Source of the DNA: Flavobacterium daejeonense DSM 17708
GTDB taxonomy: Bacteria; Bacteroidota; Bacteroidia; Flavobacteriales; Flavobacteriaceae
Assembly: GCF_000425425.1 (NCBI RefSeq)
Contig: NZ_AUDK01000029.1
Span: 1 to 55,503 of the forward strand
Direction: 5' to 3'
Length of the DNA stretch: 55,503 bases
The position numbers were made by a program, and so were the translations under genes. Positions 15,553 to 23,648 of this stretch are shown here, piece after piece. Each line of letters opens with the position of its first letter. The stretch's first letter is position 1. The notes under the pieces are model-generated. The model saw only the letters and a list, made by a program, of their open reading frames with translations, did no database searches and was not told where the DNA came from.

Positions 15553-16506
15553 ATGAAAGTAACAGAGCACTTAGAAAAAGCAAAAGGGAAACCTTTATTC
15601 TCATTTGAAATTGTCCCGCCACAAAAAGGGAGTAACATTAATGAATTGTATGTAAATATCGATCCGTTGATGGAGTTTAAACCTCCTTTTATAGATGTAA
15701 CTACTTCGAGAGAAGAGTATGTGTATATTGAAAAAGACGGACTTTTTGATCGTCGTATTACTCGAATGCGTCCGGGAACAGTTGGGATTTGTGCTTCTAT
15801 CCAGCATAAATATGGTGTAGATGCTATTCCGCATGTGTTGTGTGGAGGGTTTACTAAGGAAGAAACAGAATATTTATTGGTGGATTGTCATTATTTAGGT
15901 ATTGATAATTTAGTTGCTTTACGTGGAGACCCAATGAAAGGGGAGAAATATTTTGAGCCAACTGTGGGCGGAAATCATTACGCAGTGGATTTGGTTAGAC
16001 AAATCAAAGCGATGAATGCTGGAAAGTTTTTGCATGGTGAATTGCCTATTGCTAATGCACCTGATTTTTGTGTGGGTGTGGCGGGATACCCTGAAAAACA
16101 TATTGAAGCACCTAGTTTAGAAGCTGATTTGAAAAGATTGAAAGAAAAAGTAGATGCAGGTGCTGATTATATTGTAACCCAGATGTTTTTTGACAATCAG
16201 CGTTATTTTAAATTTGTGGAAGCGGCTCGTACTATAGGGATTAATGTGCCAATTATCCCAGGTATTAAACCTGTTGCGGTGAAACGCCATTTGCAATTGT
16301 TACCACAGGTTTTTTGGCTGGATATGCCACAGGAATTAATTCATGCTATTGAAAACGCTAAAGATAATGCTGCTGTTCGTCAGATAGGTGTAGAGTTCGC
16401 AATACAGCAATCGAAAGAGCTGATTGAATTTGGAGTGCCTTGTGTGCATTATTATTCGATGGGAAAATCAGATAATATTTATCAGATTGCCAGTCAGGTT
16501 TTTTAG
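15553..16506 (+). CDS. metF: 5,10-methylenetetrahydrofolate reductase
   Basis: Makes 5-methyltetrahydrofolate, the methyl donor for the MetH pair. The 318-residue single-domain FAD barrel starts at the ATG at 15553 (MKVTEHLEKAKGKPLFSFEIVPPQKG, broken as MKVTEHLEKA and FSFEIVPPQKG). An in-frame start at 15505 would add an unconserved tail. Conserved blocks are FIDVTTSREE, LVALRGDPMKGE, AGYPEKH, GADYIVTQMFFDNQRY and PIIPGIKP. It is the last gene before the terminator. Confidence 0.95.
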   Translation: MKVTEHLEKAKGKPLFSFEIVPPQKGSNINELYVNIDPLMEFKPPFIDVTTSREEYVYIEKDGLFDRRITRMRPGTVGICASIQHKYGVDAIPHVLCGGFTKEETEYLLVDCHYLGIDNLVALRGDPMKGEKYFEPTVGGNHYAVDLVRQIKAMNAGKFLHGELPIANAPDFCVGVAGYPEKHIEAPSLEADLKRLKEKVDAGADYIVTQMFFDNQRYFKFVEAARTIGINVPIIPGIKPVAVKRHLQLLPQVFWLDMPQELIHAIENAKDNAAVRQIGVEFAIQQSKELIEFGVPCVHYYSMGKSDNIYQIASQVF

Positions 16507-16527
16507 TTTTTCTAAAATAATAAACTG

Positions 16528-16566
16528 AAAAAGCATCGTTCTTAGTAGGAGCGATGCTTTTTTGTT
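16528..16566. terminator. Bidirectional terminator between metF and gldA
   Basis: Stem AAAAAGCATCG (16528-16538) with CGATGCTTTTT (16552-16562) and a T run. It suits the converging genes. Confidence 0.9.
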
Positions 16567-16603
16567 GCTGTAAACTGAATACTAAATTCTGAATTCTGAA
16601 TAC

Positions 16604-17500
16604 TTATTTAGTAATTTCTCTAAATACTGCTTCCAGATTTTTATTCTTTTGATTCAGTTGAAGAGTTCTTAATCCGTTTTCATTGGCAAAATCAAAAACT
16701 GCCGGGCGCATATCTTTGTCGGTTTTAAAAACCAGTTCCCAGGTCATGTCGTGAATGTTTTTGAAAGAAATTAAGTTTTCAATTTTAGCAATAAGCTGTT
16801 CTTCGATTTTATAATCAAATTCAACCTCAATAACTTGTTCATTTTGTTCACTTACGAGGTTGTCTAATTTTTTATCGGTAACAATTTTTCCTTTGTTGAT
16901 GATAATGACACGATCGCAAATGGCTTCAACCTCCTGCATGATGTGTGTAGAAAGAAAAACAGTTTTGTGTTTTCCGGCATTTTTAATCAGGTTTCGAATT
17001 TCTAAAATCTGATTCGGATCTAAACCTGTTGTAGGTTCGTCTAAAATTAAAACATCGGGATTGTGCAGCAATGCATTAGCCAGTCCTACTCTTTGGCGAT
17101 AGCCTTTAGAAAGTTTTCCTATTTTTTTATGACTTTCAGGATTTAAACCGGTGAGTTCAATAACTTCATTGATGCGTGATTTAGGAATTTTATATACATC
17201 AGCATTAAAGGCGAGGTATTCTCTAACGTACAAATCTAAATATAATGGATTGTGTTCCGGTAAATAGCCAATGGACCGCTGTACAGCTTTGGGGTTTTGG
17301 CTTACATCTTCATTGTTAACTGTCGCTGTTCCTTCGTCAGAGGCGAGATAAGTGGTTAATATTTTCATTAAGGTAGATTTTCCGGCTCCGTTTGGACCTA
17401 AAAAACCAACGATTTCTCCTTTTTGTATTGAAAATGAAATGTTGTCCAAAGCTTTTTGACTGCCGTAACTTTTGGAAATATTTTTGACCTCTATTGACAT
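16604..17500 (-). CDS. gldA: Gliding-motility ABC transporter ATPase GldA
   Basis: A 298-residue ABC ATPase. Walker A is GPNGAGKST (35-43), the signature region is LSKGYRQRVGLANALLHNP, and Walker B is LILDEPTTGLD with the H-loop in LSTHIMQEVEAICD. Length and sequence match GldA of F. johnsoniae as I remember it. There GldA works with the membrane proteins GldF and GldG and is needed for gliding. gldF and gldG are not in this window; in F. johnsoniae they also lie elsewhere. A general drug or Nod-type exporter ATPase is the alternative reading. Confidence 0.85.
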   Translation of the reverse strand: MSIEVKNISKSYGSQKALDNISFSIQKGEIVGFLGPNGAGKSTLMKILTTYLASDEGTATVNNEDVSQNPKAVQRSIGYLPEHNPLYLDLYVREYLAFNADVYKIPKSRINEVIELTGLNPESHKKIGKLSKGYRQRVGLANALLHNPDVLILDEPTTGLDPNQILEIRNLIKNAGKHKTVFLSTHIMQEVEAICDRVIIINKGKIVTDKKLDNLVSEQNEQVIEVEFDYKIEEQLIAKIENLISFKNIHDMTWELVFKTDKDMRPAVFDFANENGLRTLQLNQKNKNLEAVFREITK

Positions 17501-17575
17501 ATACTTTTATTTGTATGCAAAAGTAAACAGAAAAAGTTTTGCTTTGTTTTTTTTGAAAAAAAACCAGAATATTTT

Positions 17576-17606
17576 TTTGTATAATTGGAAATTAGTCATA
17601 TATTTG
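17576..17606 (+). promoter_or_regulatory. Promoter of the Phe/Tyr operon
   Basis: TTG (17577-17579), a 19-nt spacer and TATATTTG (17599-17606) match the phylum consensus. Transcription would start near 17613, about 40 nt before the leader peptide. Confidence 0.75.
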
Positions 17607-17651
17607 CCAGCGTTAAAAATAATAGTTCGTAGAGAATAATATTTAATCAAG

Positions 17652-17708
17652 ATGTCAAATAACCGTTTCTATTTTAGCTTTTCTTTTTATTTCTTTAGCG
17701 AGAGATAA
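17652..17708 (+). CDS. Phe/Tyr-rich leader peptide
   Basis: An 18-codon frame from ATG to TAA reads MSNNRFYFSFSFYFFSER. Six of 18 residues are Phe and two are Tyr, clustered at residues 6-15. It lies between a promoter and a terminator hairpin, ahead of a Phe/Tyr biosynthesis operon. It is too short and biased to be an enzyme. It fits a translated sensor of charged tRNA-Phe and tRNA-Tyr, as in enterobacterial pheA leaders. Confidence 0.85.
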   Translation: MSNNRFYFSFSFYFFSER

Positions 17709-17791
17709 GGATTGTGCTATGGTAATTTGAAAAATAGATAAAACAAATAAAACTAATATACAATCCTGATGAAAATCAGGATTTTTTTTTG
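17708..17791 (+). promoter_or_regulatory. Transcription attenuator of the Phe/Tyr operon
   Basis: The terminator stem is AATCCTGAT (17762-17770) with ATCAGGATT (17775-17783), a GAAA loop and a run of T, ending 6 bp before the first gene. The competing antiterminator is AGGATTGT (17708-17715), which touches the leader stop codon and pairs perfectly with ACAATCCT (17760-17767). That pairing would consume the terminator's left arm. A ribosome stalled at the Phe/Tyr codons leaves AGGATTGT free, so the operon is read. A ribosome at the stop codon covers it, so the terminator forms. Confidence 0.85.
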
Positions 17792-17796
17792 AATAA

Positions 17797-18627
17797 ATGG
17801 AAACAAAAATTGCGATACAGGGGATAATAGGTTCTTTTCATCATCAGGTGGCTCAGGAATATTATGGACAAGATGTGGTTGTCGATGAGTGTTTGTCTTT
17901 TGAGGAATTAATTGATAGTCTTCTTGCGGGGAAGTCATCTCAGGCGGTAATGGCTATAGAGAATTCTATTGCAGGGCCAATTATTCCTAATTATGCTTTA
18001 ATTGATAAGAATAATTTGCACATTATTGGGGAACATTATTTGCGAATTCATCAAAATTTAATGGCTCTTGGCGGACAAACTATTGAAGATATAAAAGAAG
18101 TGTATTCGCATCCGATGGCTTTGTTGCAATGTATGGATTTTTTAAAGCAATATCCGCATATTAAATTGGTAGAAGATAAAGATACGGCAGAAACCGCCCG
18201 AAGAATTCAGCAAAACCAATTAAAAGGTGTAGCAGCCATTGCCAGTAAAGTGGCAGCCGAAATGTACGGATTGGATATTTTGGCACCTGAAATTCAAACG
18301 ATAAAAAATAACATGACCCGTTTTGTGATTATTAAAAAAGAAAATTCGTTTGTGCCGGAAAATGAGATAAACCGGGCTTCTTTAAAATTTGAATTGGATC
18401 ATAAAAGAGGAAGTTTGGCTGCGGTTTTGAATGTGATGAGTGATTGTAAAATGAATTTGACCAAAATTCAGTCGTTGCCAAAAATTGAAACGCCTTGGAA
18501 ATATTCGTTTTTTGTGGATGTCACTTTTGAAAAATATGAAGATTATGCTAAAGCAAAATCATTAGTGTCAATCATGGCAGAATATTTTAAAGTTTTAGGA
18601 GAATATCCAAATACGAAACCAGTATAA
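17797..18627 (+). CDS. pheA: Prephenate dehydratase
   Basis: Converts prephenate to phenylpyruvate for phenylalanine. It has 276 residues. The catalytic domain begins IAIQGIIGSFHHQVA and ends with NNMTRF (T174-R175-F176, the catalytic TRF motif). An ACT domain follows from about 194 (SLKFELDHKRGSLAAVLNVM), where Phe feedback is expected. The classical ESRP segment is replaced by QSLPKIETP. No chorismate mutase is fused; that activity is on the last gene of the operon. Confidence 0.93.
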   Translation: METKIAIQGIIGSFHHQVAQEYYGQDVVVDECLSFEELIDSLLAGKSSQAVMAIENSIAGPIIPNYALIDKNNLHIIGEHYLRIHQNLMALGGQTIEDIKEVYSHPMALLQCMDFLKQYPHIKLVEDKDTAETARRIQQNQLKGVAAIASKVAAEMYGLDILAPEIQTIKNNMTRFVIIKKENSFVPENEINRASLKFELDHKRGSLAAVLNVMSDCKMNLTKIQSLPKIETPWKYSFFVDVTFEKYEDYAKAKSLVSIMAEYFKVLGEYPNTKPV

Positions 18628-18703
18628 TTTTAATAAGCAAAGAAAATAAGATAGCTTGTCCTTCGGGAAAAGTCGGAAATAGTTCAAAAGCCTAAGAATA
18701 AAA

Positions 18704-19849
18704 ATGATTACAACAGCAAACAGATTAAATACAGTTGAAGAATATTATTTCTCGTCAAAATTAAGAGAGGTAAGACAGTTAGCAGCAGAAGGGAAACCAA
18801 TTATTAATATGGGAATTGGTAGTCCTGATTTAGCGCCGTCACAAGCTGTAATTGATGCCGTAGCACAGGCAATACAAGATGAAAACGCACATGGTTATCA
18901 AAGTTATCAGGGATTACCGGAATTGCGTAAAAGTATGGCCGATTTTTATTGGAATAATTTTCAGGTAACGTTAAATCCAAACAATGAGATTTTGCCTTTA
19001 ATGGGTTCCAAAGAAGGGATTATGCATATTTCATTGGCTTTTTTGAATGAAGGAGATCAGGTTTTAATTCCTAATCCGGGTTATCCAACTTATACTTCGG
19101 TAACAAATTTAGTTGGAGCAGAAGCGGTTTATTATGATTTGGCAGAGGCCAATAATTGGGAGCCTGATTTTGAAGCTTTGGAGAAATTAGATTTATCGAA
19201 AGTAAAATTAATGTGGATTGGTTATCCGCACATGCCAACGGGTGCCAGAGGAAGTTTGACTTTGTTTGAAAAATTAGTGGCTTTCGCCAAAAAACATCAA
19301 ATTCTGCTTGTAAATGACAATCCGTACAGTTTTGTTCTGAATGACAATCCAATGAGTTTGTTGCAGGTGGAAGGGGCTAAAGATGTGGCTTTAGAGTTGA
19401 ATTCTTTGAGTAAAACTTTTAATATGGCAGGATGGCGTGTAGGAATGGTTTCAGGAAGTGCCGATTTAATTGATGCTGTTTTAAGGGTAAAAAGCAATAT
19501 GGATAGCGGAATGTTTTACGGGATTCAAAAAGGCGCTATCGAAGCATTAAAGAGTAATCAATCATGGTTTGATGCCATGAATGAAGTGTATAAAAAACGT
19601 CGTGTTTTAACAGAACAATTAGCTGAAAAATTAGGCTGTAAAGTGTATAAAGAAGGAGTTGGATTGTTCGTTTGGGCTAAATTACCGCAGGGGATTGATT
19701 CGTCGGAAAAGTTCATAGATAAAGTTTTGCATGAGAAATATATTTTTATTGCACCGGGAACTATTTTCGGTTCCAATGGTGAAGGGTATATTCGATTTGC
19801 ATTATGTGTGAAGGAGGAAAAAGTACAGGAAGCTATTGATAGGTTTTAG
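18704..19849 (+). CDS. Class I/II aminotransferase, probably aromatic
   Basis: A 381-residue PLP aminotransferase of fold type I. Visible are NMGIGSPDLAPS, the PLP-contact region PNPGYPTYTS, NDNPYSF and the PLP lysine motif SLSKTFNMAGWRVGM. It lies between prephenate dehydratase and dehydrogenase, so it probably aminates phenylpyruvate and hydroxyphenylpyruvate. The close family also contains aspartate and other aminotransferases, so the substrate is inferred from position. Confidence 0.85.
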   Translation: MITTANRLNTVEEYYFSSKLREVRQLAAEGKPIINMGIGSPDLAPSQAVIDAVAQAIQDENAHGYQSYQGLPELRKSMADFYWNNFQVTLNPNNEILPLMGSKEGIMHISLAFLNEGDQVLIPNPGYPTYTSVTNLVGAEAVYYDLAEANNWEPDFEALEKLDLSKVKLMWIGYPHMPTGARGSLTLFEKLVAFAKKHQILLVNDNPYSFVLNDNPMSLLQVEGAKDVALELNSLSKTFNMAGWRVGMVSGSADLIDAVLRVKSNMDSGMFYGIQKGAIEALKSNQSWFDAMNEVYKKRRVLTEQLAEKLGCKVYKEGVGLFVWAKLPQGIDSSEKFIDKVLHEKYIFIAPGTIFGSNGEGYIRFALCVKEEKVQEAIDRF

Positions 19850-19895
19850 ATTATAATTGTCATTGATTTTTGTCATTGATATTGAAATTGAAAAA

Positions 19896-20753
19896 ATGAA
19901 AGTATTTGTAATAGGAATAGGTTTAATAGGTGGTTCGATGGTTTTAGACATCAAAGCACTGTATCCTGAAGCTACAGTTTGCGGAATAGATTCTAACGAG
20001 AAACATGTGCAACAGGCCTTAGAGTTAGGCGTTATTGATGTTGCGGCGACTATGGCAGATTTAGATCAGGCCGATTTTGTGATTGTTTCAGTGCCAGTGA
20101 ATGTTGCCTTAGGATTATTGCCTCAGGTACTGGATTTGGTGAAAGATAATACGATTGTTTTTGAAGTAGGCTCGACTAAAAATCCGATTTGTGAAGCTAT
20201 TGCCAATCATCCGAAGCGAAGAAATTTTATTGCAACGCATCCAATTGCCGGAACGGAATTTTCAGGGCCTTCGGCAGCATTGAGAGATTTGTTCAGAGGA
20301 AAAACAAATATCATTTGCGAAGTAGAAAAAACCGCTTTTAAATTGCAGGAAAAAGCGCTGGATTTGTTTAAAGCAATGGGAATGCGTATTAGGTATATGG
20401 ATCCAAAATCGCATGATAAGCATATTGCTTATGTTTCGCATCTTTCACATATTAGTTCCTTTATGTTGGGAAAAACAGTGATTGATAAAGAAAAAGACGA
20501 ACAGGATATTTTTGATATGGCAGGTTCCGGATTCGAAAGTACGGTGCGATTAGCTAAAAGTTCGCCGGCGATGTGGACGCCAATTTTTGAACAAAATAAA
20601 GCGCAGGTTTTAGAATCGTTAGAAGAATATATTTCGAATTTGACGCAGTTTAAAAATTTGTTGGCACAGGATGATTACAATGCTATTTTTGAAGAAATGG
20701 CAAGTGTGAATAAAATCAGAGAAATATTAAACGGCATAAGCGTTAAAAAATAA
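19896..20753 (+). CDS. tyrA: Prephenate dehydrogenase
   Basis: Oxidises prephenate to 4-hydroxyphenylpyruvate for tyrosine. I use the ATG at 19896, directly before KVFVIGIGLIGGS, the NAD(P)-binding glycine motif. An upstream TTG at 19857 would add 13 residues with no motif. THPIAGTEFSGPSAA and HDKHIAYVSHLSHISS carry the catalytic histidine region. The protein has 285 residues and no fused chorismate mutase. Confidence 0.92.
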   Translation: MKVFVIGIGLIGGSMVLDIKALYPEATVCGIDSNEKHVQQALELGVIDVAATMADLDQADFVIVSVPVNVALGLLPQVLDLVKDNTIVFEVGSTKNPICEAIANHPKRRNFIATHPIAGTEFSGPSAALRDLFRGKTNIICEVEKTAFKLQEKALDLFKAMGMRIRYMDPKSHDKHIAYVSHLSHISSFMLGKTVIDKEKDEQDIFDMAGSGFESTVRLAKSSPAMWTPIFEQNKAQVLESLEEYISNLTQFKNLLAQDDYNAIFEEMASVNKIREILNGISVKK

Positions 20754-20803
20754 AAAGAAAGAGTAAAAAGAATTAAAATAAAAACAACAATAAATTGTAA
20801 AAA

Positions 20804-21883
20804 ATGGAAAACAAGAAAGAAATGAGAAATTGGTTGGATGCTTTCAAATTAAATCATCCATTTGTGATAGCAGGACCTTGTAGTGCTGAAACTGAAGAGC
20901 AAGTATTGAAAATTGCTCACGAATTGAAAAATTCAGATGTAAGCGTATTCAGAGCAGGAATTTGGAAACCAAGAACTCGTCCGGGAGGATTTGAAGGAAT
21001 TGGAGAAATAGGATTGAAATGGTTGAAAAAAGCGAAAGAAGAAACAGGATTGTTGATGGGAACCGAGGTTGCTACAGCTGCTCACTGTAAATTAGCTTTA
21101 GAATATGATATCGATGTATTATGGGTTGGAGCTCGTACAACCGCTAATCCATTTGCGGTTCAGGAAATTGCTGATACATTGGCTGGAACTGACAAAATTG
21201 TTTTGGTTAAAAACCCTGTAAACCCTGATATGGCTTTATGGTTAGGTGGTGTTGAACGTTTACACATGGCTGGAATCAAGAATTTAGGAGTTATTCACAG
21301 AGGTTTCTCTACTTATGAGAAAACGAAATACAGAAACATTCCTGAGTGGCAAATTGCTATCGAATTGCAAAACAAATTCCCTGATTTACCATTAATCATC
21401 GATCCATCTCACATTACAGGAAATCGTAATATGATTCTTGAAGTAACGCAAGAAGCTTTAGATTTGAACTATGACGGTATGATTATCGAAACGCATAATG
21501 ATCCTGATAACGCTTGGTCTGATGCTGCGCAACAAGTTACTCCGGATGCTTTGAAACAAATTTTGAAAGATTTGAAAATTAGAAAAGTAAGCGGTGATAG
21601 TGATTTTGAAAACAAAATGACAAAATTAAGAGCTAATATCGACGTTTTAGATACTAATTTATTAGAGCTTTTAGGAAAAAGAATGAAAGTTGCTGACGAA
21701 ATTGGTCAGGTGAAAAAAGAAAATAACGTAGCTGTATTGCAAAACAGCCGTTGGAACGAAATCCAGGAGAAAATGGTTGCTGAAGGTGCTAAAAAAGGAT
21801 TGTCGGCAGAATTTATCACTAAATTGTTCAAATCAATTCACCAGGAAAGTATCGAGCACCAAGAAAAAATTATCAACGGATAA
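20804..21883 (+). CDS. Bifunctional DAHP synthase / chorismate mutase
   Basis: A 359-residue fusion. Residues about 1-262 are a DAHP synthase of the KDOPS-like type (VIAGPCSAETEEQ, FRAGIWKPRTRPGGFEG, DPSHITGNR), the first step of the shikimate pathway. Residues about 270-359 are an AroQ chorismate mutase helix bundle (LRANIDVLDTNLLELLGKRM). The enzyme joins the entry and the branch step of the pathway. It closes the operon 50 bp after tyrA, just before the terminator. Confidence 0.94.
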   Translation: MENKKEMRNWLDAFKLNHPFVIAGPCSAETEEQVLKIAHELKNSDVSVFRAGIWKPRTRPGGFEGIGEIGLKWLKKAKEETGLLMGTEVATAAHCKLALEYDIDVLWVGARTTANPFAVQEIADTLAGTDKIVLVKNPVNPDMALWLGGVERLHMAGIKNLGVIHRGFSTYEKTKYRNIPEWQIAIELQNKFPDLPLIIDPSHITGNRNMILEVTQEALDLNYDGMIIETHNDPDNAWSDAAQQVTPDALKQILKDLKIRKVSGDSDFENKMTKLRANIDVLDTNLLELLGKRMKVADEIGQVKKENNVAVLQNSRWNEIQEKMVAEGAKKGLSAEFITKLFKSIHQESIEHQEKIING

Positions 21884-21903
21884 TTCATTTTCTAAATAAA
21901 TTG

Positions 21904-21943
21904 AAATCCCTTTGACCTTGTTTAAGTTGAAGGGATTTTTCTA
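21904..21943 (+). terminator. Terminator of the Phe/Tyr operon
   Basis: Stem AAATCCCTT (21904-21912) with AAGGGATTT (21930-21938), then T-rich sequence. Confidence 0.8.
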
Positions 21944-22011
21944 TTTTTATTGATTAACAAAAACTTTTAACATTCAACTTTAAACAAGAAACAAAATTTT
22001 ATCTTTGCCTC

Positions 22012-22989
22012 ATGACAGGAATCGTTTATAAATCAACAGGAAGCTGGTACACGGTAAAATCTGAATCAGGGGATTTTGTGGACTGCAGAATAAAAGGAAA
22101 ATTCAGAATGAAAGGTATTAAAAGTACCAATCCTATTGCTGTGGGCGACCGTGTTGATTATGAATTAGAAGAATCCAATAATCAAATTACGGGGGTTATT
22201 AATGCAATTCATGACCGTAAGAATTACATTGTGAGGAAGTCGGTCAATCTTTCGAAACAAACCCATATTATTGCTTCTAATATTGATATTGTTTTCCTGT
22301 TGGTGACTATTAATAATCCGCCTACGACTACCAGTTTTATAGATCGTTTTTTGGTAACTGCTGAGGCTTACGGAATTGAAGCTGTTTTGGTTTTTAACAA
22401 AATTGATACTTTTGATGAAGCCGCCTTAGATGAACAGCTGTTTTTGCAATATACTTACGAAAAAATAGGTTACCAATGTTTACGTGTTTCGGCTCAGGAA
22501 CGTAAAGGTTTGGATAAGTTAATCGATTTGATGAAAGGAAAAGTGAGTATGTTTTCCGGACATTCCGGAGTGGGAAAATCTACTTTGGTCAATGCGATTG
22601 AACCTTCGTTGAATTTGAAAACCAAACAAATTTCCGATTCTCATTCACAGGGGCAACACACTACTACTTTTGCCGAAATGTTCGACCTTTCTTTTGGAGC
22701 TCAAATTATCGATACACCGGGAATTCGCGGTTTTGGTGTGGTAGATATGGAAAAAGCAGAAATCAGTGATTACTTTCCGGAATTTTTCAAACTGAAAGAC
22801 CAATGTAAGTTCAATAACTGTCTGCATAAGGAAGAACCTAAGTGTGCGGTTAAAGAAGCTTTGGAAAAAGAAGAAATTTCCTGGTCGCGTTACAATAGTT
22901 ATCTTAAAATATTAGAAGGTGATGAAGAGAATTATCGCACCGATATTTATGACGAGGATCGAAAAAACAGTGATAAATCCAGAAGTTAA
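22012..22989 (+). CDS. rsgA: Ribosome small-subunit-dependent GTPase A
   Basis: A 30S-subunit maturation factor. The 325-residue protein has an N-terminal OB domain, then a circularly permuted GTPase in which G4 NKID (129-132) precedes G1 GHSGVGKST (183-191) and G3 DTPG (234-237). A zinc knuckle follows with C265, C270, H272 and C278. This order is diagnostic. Its stop overlaps the start of dtd. Confidence 0.96.
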   Translation: MTGIVYKSTGSWYTVKSESGDFVDCRIKGKFRMKGIKSTNPIAVGDRVDYELEESNNQITGVINAIHDRKNYIVRKSVNLSKQTHIIASNIDIVFLLVTINNPPTTTSFIDRFLVTAEAYGIEAVLVFNKIDTFDEAALDEQLFLQYTYEKIGYQCLRVSAQERKGLDKLIDLMKGKVSMFSGHSGVGKSTLVNAIEPSLNLKTKQISDSHSQGQHTTTFAEMFDLSFGAQIIDTPGIRGFGVVDMEKAEISDYFPEFFKLKDQCKFNNCLHKEEPKCAVKEALEKEEISWSRYNSYLKILEGDEENYRTDIYDEDRKNSDKSRS

Positions 22990-23441
22990 TGAGAGTTGTA
23001 GTTCAAAGAGTTTCTGAAGCGTCAGTTACTATAGATTCTCAAATAGTAGCTTCGATTCAAAAAGGTTTATTGGTTCTTGTAGGTATTGAAGATGCCGATT
23101 CTCAGGAAGATATTGATTGGCTGGCGGCAAAAGTGGCTAAAATTAGACTTTTTGGTGATGAAAATAATGTAATGAATTTATCGGTTCAGGATGTCGACGG
23201 CGATATAATTGTGGTAAGTCAGTTTACACTTCACGCCGGCACTAAAAAAGGAAACCGTCCTTCTTATATAAAAGCTTCCAAACCTGAAATTGCCATTCCG
23301 ATGTATGAAAATTTTGTTCGAAAATTAGAACAGGAAATCGGCAAAAAAGTACAAACAGGTCAGTTTGGAGCCGATATGAAAGTAAGTCTACTTAACGACG
23401 GTCCAGTTACTATAATGATTGATAGTAAAAACAGAGAATAA
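22989..23441 (+). CDS. dtd: D-aminoacyl-tRNA deacylase
   Basis: Removes D-amino acids from mischarged tRNA. The 150-residue protein starts MRVVVQRVSEASVTID and has the active-site segments SQFTLHAGTKKGNRPSY and a C-terminal DGPVTIMID variant of the GPVT motif. The start codon shares the A of the rsgA stop codon, so the two are translationally coupled. Confidence 0.95.
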   Translation: MRVVVQRVSEASVTIDSQIVASIQKGLLVLVGIEDADSQEDIDWLAAKVAKIRLFGDENNVMNLSVQDVDGDIIVVSQFTLHAGTKKGNRPSYIKASKPEIAIPMYENFVRKLEQEIGKKVQTGQFGADMKVSLLNDGPVTIMIDSKNRE

Positions 23442-23648
23442 AAGTTATTTCAAAGTTCAATAAACTTCAATGAGCTGTACTTTTTTTTCTATATTTGATA
23501 ATGTACTTTTAATTTGAGAGTCGAAGTAAATCAATGCTATTTTGCCCCGGATAGTTTTGTATTTATTTTTTTTTAGGATGTCGTTTTTGGCAACCTGAAA
23601 AAATATTTATATGAAATTGTTTGTTAATTTTTTTTGATATTTAATATT

